Assembly (NCBI RefSeq): GCF_001428005.1
Contig: NZ_LMSB01000006.1
Location: 53,324-117,323, forward strand
Reading direction: 5' to 3'
From: Arthrobacter sp. Soil736
Lineage (GTDB): Bacteria; Actinomycetota; Actinomycetes; Actinomycetales; Micrococcaceae
Length of the DNA stretch: 64,000 nucleotides
Shown one piece after another: positions 33,055 through 41,316 of this stretch. Position numbers and translations under genes: made by a program. How positions within the stretch are numbered: position 1 is the first letter of the stretch; every line of letters starts with the position of its first letter. The notes under the pieces are model-generated. The model did no database searches. It worked only from the letters and a program-made list of their open reading frames with translations, and was not told the origin of the DNA.

Positions 33055-33128
33055 GCGGCTGTAGCTCAATGGTAGAGCGCTAGCTTCCCAAGCTCGACAC
33101 GCGGGTTCGATTCCCGTCAGCCGCTCCA
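33055..33128 (+). tRNA. tRNA-Gly (anticodon CCC), CCA encoded
   Basis: The cloverleaf is clear: acceptor GCGGCTG with CAGCCGC, D stem GCTC/GAGC, anticodon loop TTCCCAA, and T arm GCGGG-TTCGATT-CCCGT. The discriminator T at 33125 is followed by encoded CCA (33126-33128). The anticodon stem CTAGC/GCTCG has one T-C mismatch (second pair), whereas a perfect helix would need GCTAG. The rest of the fold is normal. Confidence 0.93.
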
Positions 33129-33263
33129 TTTTTCCCGGCCCCCGCCGGTTCCCCGCACGCCGGCCCGGGGCGGCCCGGAACCGGACCCTTCGCGCAGCCC
33201 ATTAGGCAGCTACCTGTATCGTCAGAAGTCAGGAACCTCTTCGGTTCCGCTACAGGAGCAACC

Positions 33264-33410
33264 ATGGCTGACAAGTCCCCCCGTCAAGCAGCATCCAAAA
33301 AATCCGGCAAATCCATCAAGGAAAAGCGCGCCGACAAGAGAGCCGCCGCAGCACCGGCCAGCTCACTGGACAAGACCAGCGCCAAGCCGGTGACGGCAAA
33401 GAAGAAGTGA
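33264..33410 (+). CDS. small lysine-rich protein (48 aa)
   Basis: The frame ATG 33264 to TGA 33410 encodes 48 residues beginning MADKSPRQAASKKSGKSIKEK and ending in KPVTAKKK, with about a quarter Lys/Arg and many Ala. It has a good ribosome site (AGGAGC, 33254-33259) and overlaps the next gene by 4 bp (GTGA), which argues that it is translated. Its basic, low-complexity nature suggests a nucleic-acid-binding or disordered protein. Function unknown. It lies behind the tRNA with its own likely promoter. Confidence 0.7.
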   Translation: MADKSPRQAASKKSGKSIKEKRADKRAAAAPASSLDKTSAKPVTAKKK

Positions 33411-34570
33411 CCGGCTCGCCGAACAATCTCACCCTCGGGGTTGTCTCTTCATCACGCAAACCGGATGAACGCCGCCTGCCCCTGCACCCCCTCCACCTTG
33501 AGCGCATCGCTCCGGAGCTGCGCCAGCGCATGATCCTCGAGCGCGGCTACGGCGAGCGCTTCGGGTTTTCCGACGCCCAGCTCGCCCCGCTCGTGGGCAG
33601 CCTGGCCAGCCGCGAAGAGCTGCTGGCGAAGGCCGACGTCGTCCTGCTGCCCAAACCGCAGCCGCAGGACCTCGCCGAACTGCGCGACGGCCAGATCCTC
33701 TGGGGCTGGCCGCACTGTGTCCAGGACCGCGCCATCACCCAGCTGGCCATCGACAAGAAGCTCACGCTGATCGCCTTCGAGGCCATGAACCACTGGGCCA
33801 GCGACGGCGGCTTCGGCCTGCACGTGTTCCACAAGAACAACGAACTCGCCGGCTACTGCTCGGTGATCCACGCCCTGGCCCTCACCGGCTCCACGGGCGA
33901 TTACGGCCGGCGGCTCAGCGCCGTCGTCATCGGTTTCGGAGCCACCGCACGCGGTGCGGTGACGGCCCTGAACGCCCACGGCATCCATGACGTGCAGGTG
34001 CTGACCAACAGGGGCGTGGCCGCGGTGGGCTCCCCCATCCACTCGGTGCGGATCGCGCAGTTCGACCACGATGACAAGGCGCCGTTCCTCAGCCAGGTCA
34101 TCACCGAACGCGGCCGCGTCCCGTTGGCCCCGTTCCTGGCCGAAAGCGACATTGTGGTCAACTGCACCCTGCAGGACCCCAACAATCCGCTGACGTACCT
34201 GCGGACGGAGGACCTGGGCGCATTCCGGTCGGGAAGCCTGATCGTTGACGTCTCCTGCGACGAGGGCATGGGGTTCAGCTGGGCCAGGACCACCACCTTC
34301 GCCGAGCCGATGTTCACCGTGGGCGACCACATCGACTATTACGCGGTGGACCACAGCCCGTCCTACCTGTGGAACTCCTCCAGCTGGGAAATTAGCGAGG
34401 CTCTCCTGCCGTTCCTGGAGACGGTCATGTCCGGCCCCGCGGCGTGGGAGGACAGCGACACCATCGCCCGCGCCATCGAGATCCGCGACGGCGTCATCGT
34501 CAACAAGGACGTGCTGGAGTTCCAGTGCAGGGAAGCCGATTACCCGCACGCGGTGCTGGCGGAAAGCTAA
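33407..34570 (+). CDS. N5-(carboxyethyl)ornithine synthase-like / alanine dehydrogenase family protein
   Basis: 387 aa, with the two-domain fold of alanine dehydrogenase/PNT enzymes: N-terminal VVSSSRKPDERRLPLHP (residues ~12-28, substrate Arg/Lys), VVLLPKPQPQDL near 82 and a NAD(P)-binding segment AVVIGFGATARGAVTAL near 167-183. The match is closest to carboxyethylornithine synthases, which reductively join pyruvate and an amino acid side chain. The real substrate is unknown. The GTG start overlaps the small Lys-rich gene, so the two are translationally coupled. Confidence 0.75.
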   Translation: MTGSPNNLTLGVVSSSRKPDERRLPLHPLHLERIAPELRQRMILERGYGERFGFSDAQLAPLVGSLASREELLAKADVVLLPKPQPQDLAELRDGQILWGWPHCVQDRAITQLAIDKKLTLIAFEAMNHWASDGGFGLHVFHKNNELAGYCSVIHALALTGSTGDYGRRLSAVVIGFGATARGAVTALNAHGIHDVQVLTNRGVAAVGSPIHSVRIAQFDHDDKAPFLSQVITERGRVPLAPFLAESDIVVNCTLQDPNNPLTYLRTEDLGAFRSGSLIVDVSCDEGMGFSWARTTTFAEPMFTVGDHIDYYAVDHSPSYLWNSSSWEISEALLPFLETVMSGPAAWEDSDTIARAIEIRDGVIVNKDVLEFQCREADYPHAVLAES

Positions 34571-34573
34571 GGC

Positions 34574-35902
34574 TTAGGCGGCCCGCTGCACCACCCGCAG
34601 CAGGCGCCGGCGGTCCCGGAAGTCCACCTTGAGCTTCAGCTCACCCTTGCGGGCGAGTACGACGGCGACCGTCGCCGCTGCGAGCGCCGGCACCCCGCCT
34701 GCCACCAGGAGGGCGGTGTGCGGATCCAGGTGCTCGGCGATGGACCCGATCATGGGACCGCCGATCGCCTGGCCGCCGATCAGCACCATGATGTAGAGGC
34801 TCATCACCCGGCCGCGGATCCCCATGTTGGAGCTGATCTGGACCAGCTGGTTGGATGCCGTCAGGAACATCAGGCACCAGAAGCCGGACAGCACCATGGC
34901 AGCGCCGAACCAGGCCAGGGACGGCGCGAAGGCGGACAGGCACAGCATGAGCCCGTACATCCCCGCGCCCAGGACCACGGACCGCAGCCGCAGCTGGCGG
35001 CGCCGGGTGGACGCGACGGCGCCGGCCAGCGCGCCCAATGCCACGAGCGCGTTCAGCATCCCGTACCCGCCGGCGCCGATGCCGTAGACGCGGTCCGCAA
35101 ACGCGGCGAGCAGCACCGGCAGGCTCATGGCGAACACCGCGATGAAGCCCGCCATCAGCCACGGCCAATAGATGGTGGGCTTGCTGAGGGCGTACCGCAG
35201 CCCTTCCCGCAGCATGCCCTTGCGCTTCGGCGCCGGGGCGCTGACAAACAGCTGGTCCTTGCGCAGAAGCAGCAGCATGGCCACCGTGGAGCAGCACGCC
35301 ATGGCGTTGGCGGCGAAGGCCCAGCCAGCCCCGACCGCGGTGAGCAGCACACCGGCGAGCGCCGGGCCGATGAGCCCGCCCAGCTGGAACGTCGTGGAGT
35401 TCACGCTGATGGCATTGCGCAGGTACTGCGGCCCCACGAGCTCATGGACGAACACCTGCCGCGCCGGCTGGTCCAGCACCGTGACCAGGCCTAAAACGAA
35501 CGCAATGACGTACACGTGCCAGACCTCGATTCCGCCACCCAGCGCGAGTACGGCAAGGGCAGCCGCCAATACAGCGGCGACGGACTGGCAGATGATCAGG
35601 ATCCTGCGCTTCGCAAACCGGTCCGCAATCATGCCGCCCCACGGGCCGAGCACCAGCGACGGCGTGAACTGCAGCGCCACGGTGATACCGACCGCAGCGA
35701 CGGATCCGGAGAGCTGAAGCACCAGCCAGTCCTGGGCGATGCGCTGCATCCAGAGGGCGATGACGGCCACGAAATGGCCGACCGCGAAGATGCGGAAGTT
35801 GGGGACTCGGAGGGAAATGAAGGTGTGGCGCCACGGAAGGCGTTCACTGACGACGGCGACGGGCTGGGTGACGGTGGCCGTTGACGGCGGTGGGGGTGTC
35901 AC
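34574..35902 (-). CDS. MFS transporter (MFS_3 / EntS-like exporter branch)
   Basis: 442 aa with twelve predicted helices. The start motif SLRVPNFRIFAVGHFVAVIALWMQRIAQDWLVLQLSGS and the GGMIADRFAKRRILI loop (residues ~88-102) are typical of the MFS_3 exporter branch that includes enterobactin exporters and small-drug efflux proteins. Substrate unknown. It is divergently transcribed from a LysR gene, and the shared 170-bp region holds an LTTR-like site, so LysR control is likely. Confidence 0.87.
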   Translation of the reverse strand: MTPPPPSTATVTQPVAVVSERLPWRHTFISLRVPNFRIFAVGHFVAVIALWMQRIAQDWLVLQLSGSVAAVGITVALQFTPSLVLGPWGGMIADRFAKRRILIICQSVAAVLAAALAVLALGGGIEVWHVYVIAFVLGLVTVLDQPARQVFVHELVGPQYLRNAISVNSTTFQLGGLIGPALAGVLLTAVGAGWAFAANAMACCSTVAMLLLLRKDQLFVSAPAPKRKGMLREGLRYALSKPTIYWPWLMAGFIAVFAMSLPVLLAAFADRVYGIGAGGYGMLNALVALGALAGAVASTRRRQLRLRSVVLGAGMYGLMLCLSAFAPSLAWFGAAMVLSGFWCLMFLTASNQLVQISSNMGIRGRVMSLYIMVLIGGQAIGGPMIGSIAEHLDPHTALLVAGGVPALAAATVAVVLARKGELKLKVDFRDRRRLLRVVQRAA

Positions 35903-35993
35903 GGGAGTTCCTCAGGAAGCGGGCTGGCGGGGACGCCTCTAACGCTAGGGTGGCGGGGAAGGATTGTGGAAGACTATTGGTCGTATAACTAGC

Positions 35994-36008
35994 ATTGCGG
36001 ATCGTAAT
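35994..36008. promoter_or_regulatory. candidate LysR-type operator (T-N11-A) between MFS and LysR genes
   Basis: ATTGCGGATCGTAAT lies in the divergent spacer and has the interrupted symmetry (ATTRC-N5-GTAAT) expected of LysR-type sites. It lies ~70 bp before the LysR start and ~90 bp from the MFS start. AT-rich TCGTATAACT precedes it. Confidence 0.4.
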
Positions 36009-36075
36009 GTCAGCTCCGCGGCCCGCCGCCCGCCGCAGCCCGCCTGCTGGTGGCGGACGCAACCCAGGAGGACGC

Positions 36076-36930
36076 ATGTTTGAACCGGCACAGCTCCGAT
36101 CGTTCCTCGCCGTCGCCGAAACGCTGAGCTTCACCAAGGCCGCGGACCGCCTGGGTCTCGCCCAGCCGACCGTCAGCCAGCATGTGCGCAAGCTGGAGAC
36201 CGCGGCCAAGCGGATGCTGATCACCCGCGACACGAGGGACGTCCGGCTGACGGACAACGGCGATGCGATGGCCGGGTTCGCCCGGAGCATCCTCGCGGCC
36301 CACGATGCCGCCGCGCGCTACTTCTCTGGTTCTGCCATGCGCGGCCGCCTGCGGTTCGGCACGGCGGACGATCTGGCCATCACGGGGCTTCCGCGCATCC
36401 TGCGGGAGTTCCGGCAGATCTATCCGCAGATCAACCTGGAGCTCACGGTCGGGCAGAGCGACCAGCTGTACAAGCGGCTCAATTCCGGTCAGCTGGACCT
36501 GGTCTTCGTCAAATGGGTGGCGGGGGCAAAGGACGGCACCGTTGTCCAGCACGATTCCTTTTCCTGGGTGGGGCTCGAGCAGACCGCCCTGGAGCCCGGC
36601 CATCCGGTGCCGCTGATCGCCTACCCGTCGCCCAGCCTGAGCCGGAAACTCGCCATCGACGCCCTCGAATCCGTGGGCCGGACGTGGCGCATCACGTGCA
36701 CCACCAAGCAGATCAGCGGCGTGCTGGCGGCCGTCCGCGCCGGCATCGGCGTGGCGGTCATGCCCTCCTCGCTGGTGCCGGAGGACCTGAAAATCATCAC
36801 GCGGCGCTTCGAGCTGCCGCCGGTGGGGGACGTCGATTTCACGCTGATTCGGAACCCGCTGGCCAACGCCGAGGTCATCGATGCACTCACCCAGGCCATC
36901 ATGGGAAGGACGCTCAAGAAGCCGGTTTGA
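36076..36930 (+). CDS. LysR-family transcriptional regulator
   Basis: A 284-aa LTTR. The N-terminal winged helix (residues ~4-62) shows LRSFLAVAETLSFTKAADRLGLAQPTVSQHVRKLE. The substrate-binding part runs from RLRFGTADDLAITGLPRILREF near 95 to the C-terminus. The ATG at 36076 with AGGAGG five bases upstream is chosen over in-frame starts further left. It probably controls the divergent MFS exporter gene and itself. The inducer is unknown. Confidence 0.9.
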   Translation: MFEPAQLRSFLAVAETLSFTKAADRLGLAQPTVSQHVRKLETAAKRMLITRDTRDVRLTDNGDAMAGFARSILAAHDAAARYFSGSAMRGRLRFGTADDLAITGLPRILREFRQIYPQINLELTVGQSDQLYKRLNSGQLDLVFVKWVAGAKDGTVVQHDSFSWVGLEQTALEPGHPVPLIAYPSPSLSRKLAIDALESVGRTWRITCTTKQISGVLAAVRAGIGVAVMPSSLVPEDLKIITRRFELPPVGDVDFTLIRNPLANAEVIDALTQAIMGRTLKKPV

Positions 36931-37038
36931 GCCGCGTCAGTCCGGGGGTGCGGATGAAAAATGATTGATAACCGTTTGCAGCGGGCCTATGCTGGCTCTG
37001 TTGGAGGTCATGCAGCGGCTGATAACAATAAGGTTTCG

Positions 37039-37377
37039 ATGACGAACGTGCCCGGCAACGACGCCCGCACCGTTCGGGATAGGTACGCCGTGACCACAGC
37101 CGCAAACCACCGCCACATCCCGCACCACTCTACGACGCACCGCTCTATGACGCACCACTCTACGACCGTCGACACGGAATATGTCGGCAAGCCCAACTGC
37201 GAAAAGTGCGGAACAGACGAGTTCATTTACCTCGAGTCGTTCATTCCGCCGAAGTACCGCCATGACGGCACCGTCAGGACGCTGGGCGAAGTCGCCTACA
37301 CCTGCACGCGGTGCGAGGACTTTTCCGCCCACAGCGTCCCTGCGTCCTGGGCTCCGCCCGGCTGGTACCTGGGCTAA
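37039..37377 (+). CDS. zinc-ribbon-like small protein with His/Ser/Thr repeats
   Basis: 112 aa. The C-terminal half carries two CxxC pairs, CEKCGTDEF (near residue 54) and CTRCEDFS (near 92), that should bind one zinc ion, followed by WAPPGWYLG. The N-terminal half has 5-residue repeats HHSTT/HRSMT/HHSTT encoded by a 15-bp tandem repeat. The ATG at 37039 follows AAGG at good spacing; an earlier start at 36961 is less likely. Function unknown. Confidence 0.65.
   Translation: MTNVPGNDARTVRDRYAVTTAANHRHIPHHSTTHRSMTHHSTTVDTEYVGKPNCEKCGTDEFIYLESFIPPKYRHDGTVRTLGEVAYTCTRCEDFSAHSVPASWAPPGWYLG
37123..37167. repeat. 15-bp tandem repeat within the zinc-ribbon gene
   Basis: Three units at 37123-37137, 37138-37152 and 37153-37167 (CACCACTCTACGACG with 2-base changes) encode His/Ser/Thr-rich pentapeptides. 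Confidence 0.9.
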
Positions 37378-37419
37378 AACTGCACGATAAACTGCACGAG
37401 CAGATTCCGCCAGCAAACT

Positions 37420-37451
37420 AACGGGCGGGCACCGGATGGTGCCCGCCCGTT
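37420..37451. terminator. bidirectional terminator between the zinc-ribbon gene and putA
   Basis: A perfect 14-bp stem, AACGGGCGGGCACC (37420-37433) with GGTGCCCGCCCGTT (37438-37451), and a GGAT loop lie between convergent genes. T/A bases flank both ends. Confidence 0.85.
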
Positions 37452-37480
37452 GCTCTGCCTGCCTTAGGCGCGCGTGAAGG

Positions 37481-40400
37481 CTAGATCAGCGAATCGGACA
37501 GGTGGTTCGGCGTTCCGAAGCGGTGCGCCGTGATGCTGACGGCCTGCTCGTGCAGGAACGGCAGCATCTCGATGCGGCCGGCTTCCGTCACCTCGTGCGC
37601 GTAGATGGCCAGGTCCGGGCGGCCGCCCGTCGCCTCGGCCAGTGCCGCCGCCGAGCCGCCGATCAGGCGGATGCGGGCGCCGGACAGTTTGCCGGCGGCC
37701 GCGAGCCTGCCCGCCGAGGCCAGCCACGCGGCGTCGTCCTCCGCCGTGACGGCGATGTCCAGACCGGTCAGTACGGCACGCAGCTGCGCCGGAAGTTCGA
37801 CGCCGGTGGAGACCGTCAGCCGCGATCCGGCAAGTACGCCGGCGGCTACTGTCCGGACGAGCGCGGGGAGGGATCCGCCGTCGGACAGCCGGACGGTGAC
37901 CGGCAGGGCACGGTAACGGAAGACGTTCCGCTCGGCGCCCAGCCCGGAGACGTCCTTGGCCGCGCCGAATTCGTCCGCCCAGGCAAGGGCGTCGGAGCCC
38001 AGCGCCCGCTGCAGCTTGTCCAGCTCCGCGGCCTCGAACTCGCCCTTCACGGAATCCACGAGGCGCCGCACGCCCGGGCTGGAGATGCGCGCCGTTGAGC
38101 CCTGCGTACTTTCCTTGCCGGTCCAGTCGCCGAGGCCGGCGAGGTAGTTGGGGCCGCCGGCCTTGGTTCCGGCGCCGACTGCCGACTTCTTCCAGCCGCC
38201 GAACGGCTGGCGCTGCACGATGGCCCCGGTGATGCCGCGGTTGACGTAGAGGTTTCCGGCCTGGATGGTGTCCAGCCACAGGCCGAGCTCTTCAGTGTTG
38301 AGGGAGTGCAGGCCGGCGGTGAGGCCGTATTCGGTCTGGTTCTGGATGGCGATGGCTTCTTCGAGGGTCTCGGCGGTCATGACTCCCAGGACCGGGCCGA
38401 AGAATTCGGTCAGGTGGAAGTAGGACCCGCGCCGCACGCCGTGGCGGACGCCGGGACTCCACAGCCGGCCGGTGCCGTCCAGCTTCCGCGGCTCAACGGC
38501 CCAGTTCTCGCCTTCACCGAGCGTGGTGAGGGCATTGAGCAGCTTGCCGCTGGCGGGCTCGATGATCGGGCCCATCTGGCTCGTGGGGTCTTCCGGGTAG
38601 CCCACCTTGAGGGATGTCACGGCGTCGATCAGCTGGTTGTGGAACCGCTTGGACTTGGCCACGGAGCCCACCAGGATCACCAGCGACGCGGCTGAGCACT
38701 TCTGCCCGGCGTGCCCGAACGCGGAGTAGGCCACGTCCTTGGCTGCCAGGTCCAGGTCCGCGCTGGGGGTCACGATGATGGCGTTCTTGCCGCTGGTCTC
38801 GGCCAGGAGCGGCAGGTCCTTGCGGAAGGACCGGAACAGCTCGGCCGTCTCGTAGCCGCCGGTAAGGATCACGCGGTCCACGGACGAGTGTGAGATCAGC
38901 TGCTGGCCGAGCTCACGTTCGCCGAGCTGCACCATGGTCAGCACGTCGCGGGGCACGCCGGCCTCCCACAGGGCCTCGATCATCACGGCACCGCTGCGGC
39001 GCGCCTGCTTGGCGGGCTTGATGACGACGGCGGAACCGGCGGCGAGCGCCGCGAGGGTGGAACCGGCGGGGATGGCCACCGGGAAGTTCCACGGCGGGGT
39101 CACCACGGTGAGCTTCGCCGGAACGAACGTGGCGCCGTCGACGTCGTCGAGCTTGCGTGCCGACTCGGCGTAGTAGTGGGCGAAGTCGACAGCCTCGCTG
39201 ACCTCGGGGTCGCCCTGGTCGATGGTCTTGCCGGTCTCGCTGGCCATGACCTCGAGCAGGTCCGCGCGGCGGGCCTCAAGGGTTTCACCGGCGCGGTGCA
39301 GGATCTCGGCGCGTTCGGCGCCGGAGAGTGCGCCCCAGGCCTTGCCCTTTTCGACGGCGGTTTCGATCACCGTGTTGAGCGTTTCTGCGTCCGAGATGGT
39401 GGCGGCCTCCACGGAGGCGTTGCCCAGGGTCGACGCCGGAACGCGGTCCAGGATGGCGCGGCCCCAGTCGCGGTTGGCGGGCAGGGACGGGTCAGTGTCC
39501 GGGGTGTTCCGGAAGCCGTCGTGCGGCATCGGCCCTGCCGGGAGGCTGCGGTTCTGCCGGCGGTTCGGCGCCGGAACCTCGCTGTCGAGTTCTGCCAGGG
39601 AGGACAGGAAGCGCTGCTTTTCGCGCTCGAACAGTGCCTCGTTCTCGCTGAGTTCAAAGACGGCGGACATGAAGTTGTCGTGGCTGGCGCCCTCTTCGAG
39701 GCGGCGGATCAGGTAGGCGATGGCGACGTCGAACTCCGCCGGGTGCACCACGGGGGTGTAGAGAAGGAGCGAGCCGACGTCCTTCTTCACGGCTTCAGCC
39801 TGGCCCTGCGCCATGCCGAGGAGCATCTCAAACTCGATGCCGGATTCCACGCCGCGCTGCTTGGCGAGCAGCCAGGCGAAGGCGATGTCGAACAGGTTGT
39901 GGCCGGCCACGCCGATCCGGATGTTCTCGATCCGGTCCGGGTGCAGCGAGTAGTTGATGACCCGCTTGTAGTTGGTGTCCGAGTCCTGCTTGGTGCCCCA
40001 CGTGGCCAGCGGCCAGTCGTGCAGCGAGGACTCGACATGCTCCATGGGCAGGTTGGCACCCTTGACCACGCGGACCTTGATGGCGGCGCCGCCGTCGGCA
40101 CGGCGGGCGGCGGCCCAGTCCTGCAGGCGGATCATGGCGGACAGCGCATCCGGGAGGTAGGCCTGGAGCACGATGCCGGCCTCGAGGTTCTTGAACTCGG
40201 GCTTGTCCAGGATCCTGGTGAAGACCGCGATGGTCATGTCCAGGTCCTTGTACTCCTCCATGTCCAGGTTGATGAACTTCGCCTCGGGGAAGGAGACTGC
40301 GCGGGCGAACAGCGGGGTGAGCTTTTCGACGACGTGCTCCACGGCTTCGTCGAAGGCCCAGGCCGAATGCGGCGCCACTGTGGAGGACACCTTGATGGAC

Positions 40401-41005
40401 ACGTAGTCCACGTCCGGGCGGGCCAGCAGCGTGTGCGTGCCCTCGAGCCGGCGGGATGCCTCGTGCTCGCCCAGGACTGCCTCGCCGAGGAGGTTCACAT
40501 TGAGCTTGATGCCGTCCTTGCGGATCTTGGCGATGGCCGGACCCAGCTTGGCGTCGGTGGCATCGACGATGAGGTGGCCCACCATTTCACGGAGGACGCG
40601 GCGGGCGATGGGAATGACCACCTGCGGCAGGACCGGAGCCATGGTGCCGCCGAGCCGGACGGCGCTGCGCATGTGCCACGGCAGGAAGGCCGGAACCTTC
40701 GGGGCAAGGGCAGCCAGGTTGCGGGCGGCCACGTGCACGTCTTCGGGGCGGACCACGCCGTCCACGAACCCGACCGTGAACTCCAGGCCGTTCGGGTCCT
40801 TGAGGACGCCGGCGAGCTGCTGGGCGGAGGCGTCCACCGGGACCTTGGCGGCCTCCGTCAGCCAGTGGCGCACCAATGCGATGGCTTCGGAGGACAGGGC
40901 GGTGGCCTCGGCGACGTCGGAGCCTGCCGGGCGGGCGGCCACGGCGCCGGTCTCGGCGGCGTCCTTGCCTGCGGAAACGCGGTGATCCGTTGCGGTGTTG
41001 GTCAT
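37481..41005 (-). CDS. putA: bifunctional proline dehydrogenase / L-glutamate gamma-semialdehyde dehydrogenase
   Basis: 1174 aa. The proline dehydrogenase barrel (~residues 120-460) shows YVSIKVSSTVAPHSAW, NLDMEEYKDLDMTI, LQAYLPDA and RVVKGANLPMEHVE. The aldehyde dehydrogenase domain (~520-1000) has TPPWNFPVAIPAGS, ETSGKNAII with the general-base Glu and GHAGQKCSAAS with the nucleophile Cys. A third C-terminal domain follows (~1010-1174). It turns proline into glutamate using FAD and NAD+. There is no N-terminal ribbon-helix-helix domain, so it does not repress itself. Its promoter shares a 36-bp module with the adjacent permease gene. Confidence 0.96.
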   Translation of the reverse strand: MTNTATDHRVSAGKDAAETGAVAARPAGSDVAEATALSSEAIALVRHWLTEAAKVPVDASAQQLAGVLKDPNGLEFTVGFVDGVVRPEDVHVAARNLAALAPKVPAFLPWHMRSAVRLGGTMAPVLPQVVIPIARRVLREMVGHLIVDATDAKLGPAIAKIRKDGIKLNVNLLGEAVLGEHEASRRLEGTHTLLARPDVDYVSIKVSSTVAPHSAWAFDEAVEHVVEKLTPLFARAVSFPEAKFINLDMEEYKDLDMTIAVFTRILDKPEFKNLEAGIVLQAYLPDALSAMIRLQDWAAARRADGGAAIKVRVVKGANLPMEHVESSLHDWPLATWGTKQDSDTNYKRVINYSLHPDRIENIRIGVAGHNLFDIAFAWLLAKQRGVESGIEFEMLLGMAQGQAEAVKKDVGSLLLYTPVVHPAEFDVAIAYLIRRLEEGASHDNFMSAVFELSENEALFEREKQRFLSSLAELDSEVPAPNRRQNRSLPAGPMPHDGFRNTPDTDPSLPANRDWGRAILDRVPASTLGNASVEAATISDAETLNTVIETAVEKGKAWGALSGAERAEILHRAGETLEARRADLLEVMASETGKTIDQGDPEVSEAVDFAHYYAESARKLDDVDGATFVPAKLTVVTPPWNFPVAIPAGSTLAALAAGSAVVIKPAKQARRSGAVMIEALWEAGVPRDVLTMVQLGERELGQQLISHSSVDRVILTGGYETAELFRSFRKDLPLLAETSGKNAIIVTPSADLDLAAKDVAYSAFGHAGQKCSAASLVILVGSVAKSKRFHNQLIDAVTSLKVGYPEDPTSQMGPIIEPASGKLLNALTTLGEGENWAVEPRKLDGTGRLWSPGVRHGVRRGSYFHLTEFFGPVLGVMTAETLEEAIAIQNQTEYGLTAGLHSLNTEELGLWLDTIQAGNLYVNRGITGAIVQRQPFGGWKKSAVGAGTKAGGPNYLAGLGDWTGKESTQGSTARISSPGVRRLVDSVKGEFEAAELDKLQRALGSDALAWADEFGAAKDVSGLGAERNVFRYRALPVTVRLSDGGSLPALVRTVAAGVLAGSRLTVSTGVELPAQLRAVLTGLDIAVTAEDDAAWLASAGRLAAAGKLSGARIRLIGGSAAALAEATGGRPDLAIYAHEVTEAGRIEMLPFLHEQAVSITAHRFGTPNHLSDSLI

Positions 41006-41046
41006 GGCTTTACTCGTTCTTTCAGTGGGTGGGGACCGTCTTACTC

Positions 41047-41082
41047 ATCAGTATGAGCCTGCACTCACATAAGATAAAGCGA
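41047..41082 (-). promoter_or_regulatory. putA promoter module shared with the APC permease gene
   Basis: The block ATCAGTATG-N12-CAT-AAGATAAAGCGA (plus strand) recurs with the same spacing at 42840-42875. Read toward putA it gives TTTATC as a weak -35 and CATACT as -10, separated by 17 bp, about 40 bp before the ATG. The weak -35 suggests an activator. The symmetric ATG-N12-CAT fits a LysR-type site. Confidence 0.6.
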
Positions 41083-41111
41083 TGTTTCCTGAGCAATACA
41101 GGTTAGAAAAA

Positions 41112-41143
41112 CCGAACGCTCAAAATCCCGTCCGAACGTTCGG
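41112..41143. promoter_or_regulatory. palindrome CCGAACGTTCGG with an upstream half-site
   Basis: A perfect 12-bp palindrome (41132-41143) is preceded by the half-site CCGAACG at 41112-41118, 20 bp away. It lies ~105-140 bp upstream of putA, a typical place for a regulator site. The regulator is unknown. Confidence 0.4.
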
Positions 41144-41175
41144 AAATCCCGGGAAAATCCCCCCTTAAAAGCAAT

Positions 41176-41201
41176 CGCCACCCGGCGAAAACCGGGTGGC
41201 G
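41176..41201 (-). terminator. terminator-like hairpin between the APC permease gene and putA
   Basis: A perfect 10-bp stem, CGCCACCCGG (41176-41185) with CCGGGTGGCG (41192-41201), and a CGAAAA loop. Transcripts of the permease gene (minus strand) would meet it ~115 bp after the stop, followed by a U-containing stretch. Confidence 0.75.
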
Positions 41202-41316
41202 ACGGCCGACTACGCGCGGTGACGGTTCATCCGCGTAGCTTGCGTCTAAGCGAGGAACGAGCGAGCAAGCGGCGGATGGGCCGCTACCGTGCGCGCCTCG
41301 TGAAGACGGCGGCGGG

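Noticed and set aside
32935..33129. Minus-strand open frame with a GIEPACRAWEASALPLSYSR stretch
   Set aside because: It is the antisense of tRNA-Gly; this peptide is a well-known spurious annotation opposite tRNA genes.
39176..41056. 626-codon plus-strand frame opposite putA
   Set aside because: Shadow frame from GC-rich codon use; no domain, and putA on the other strand matches its family along its full length.
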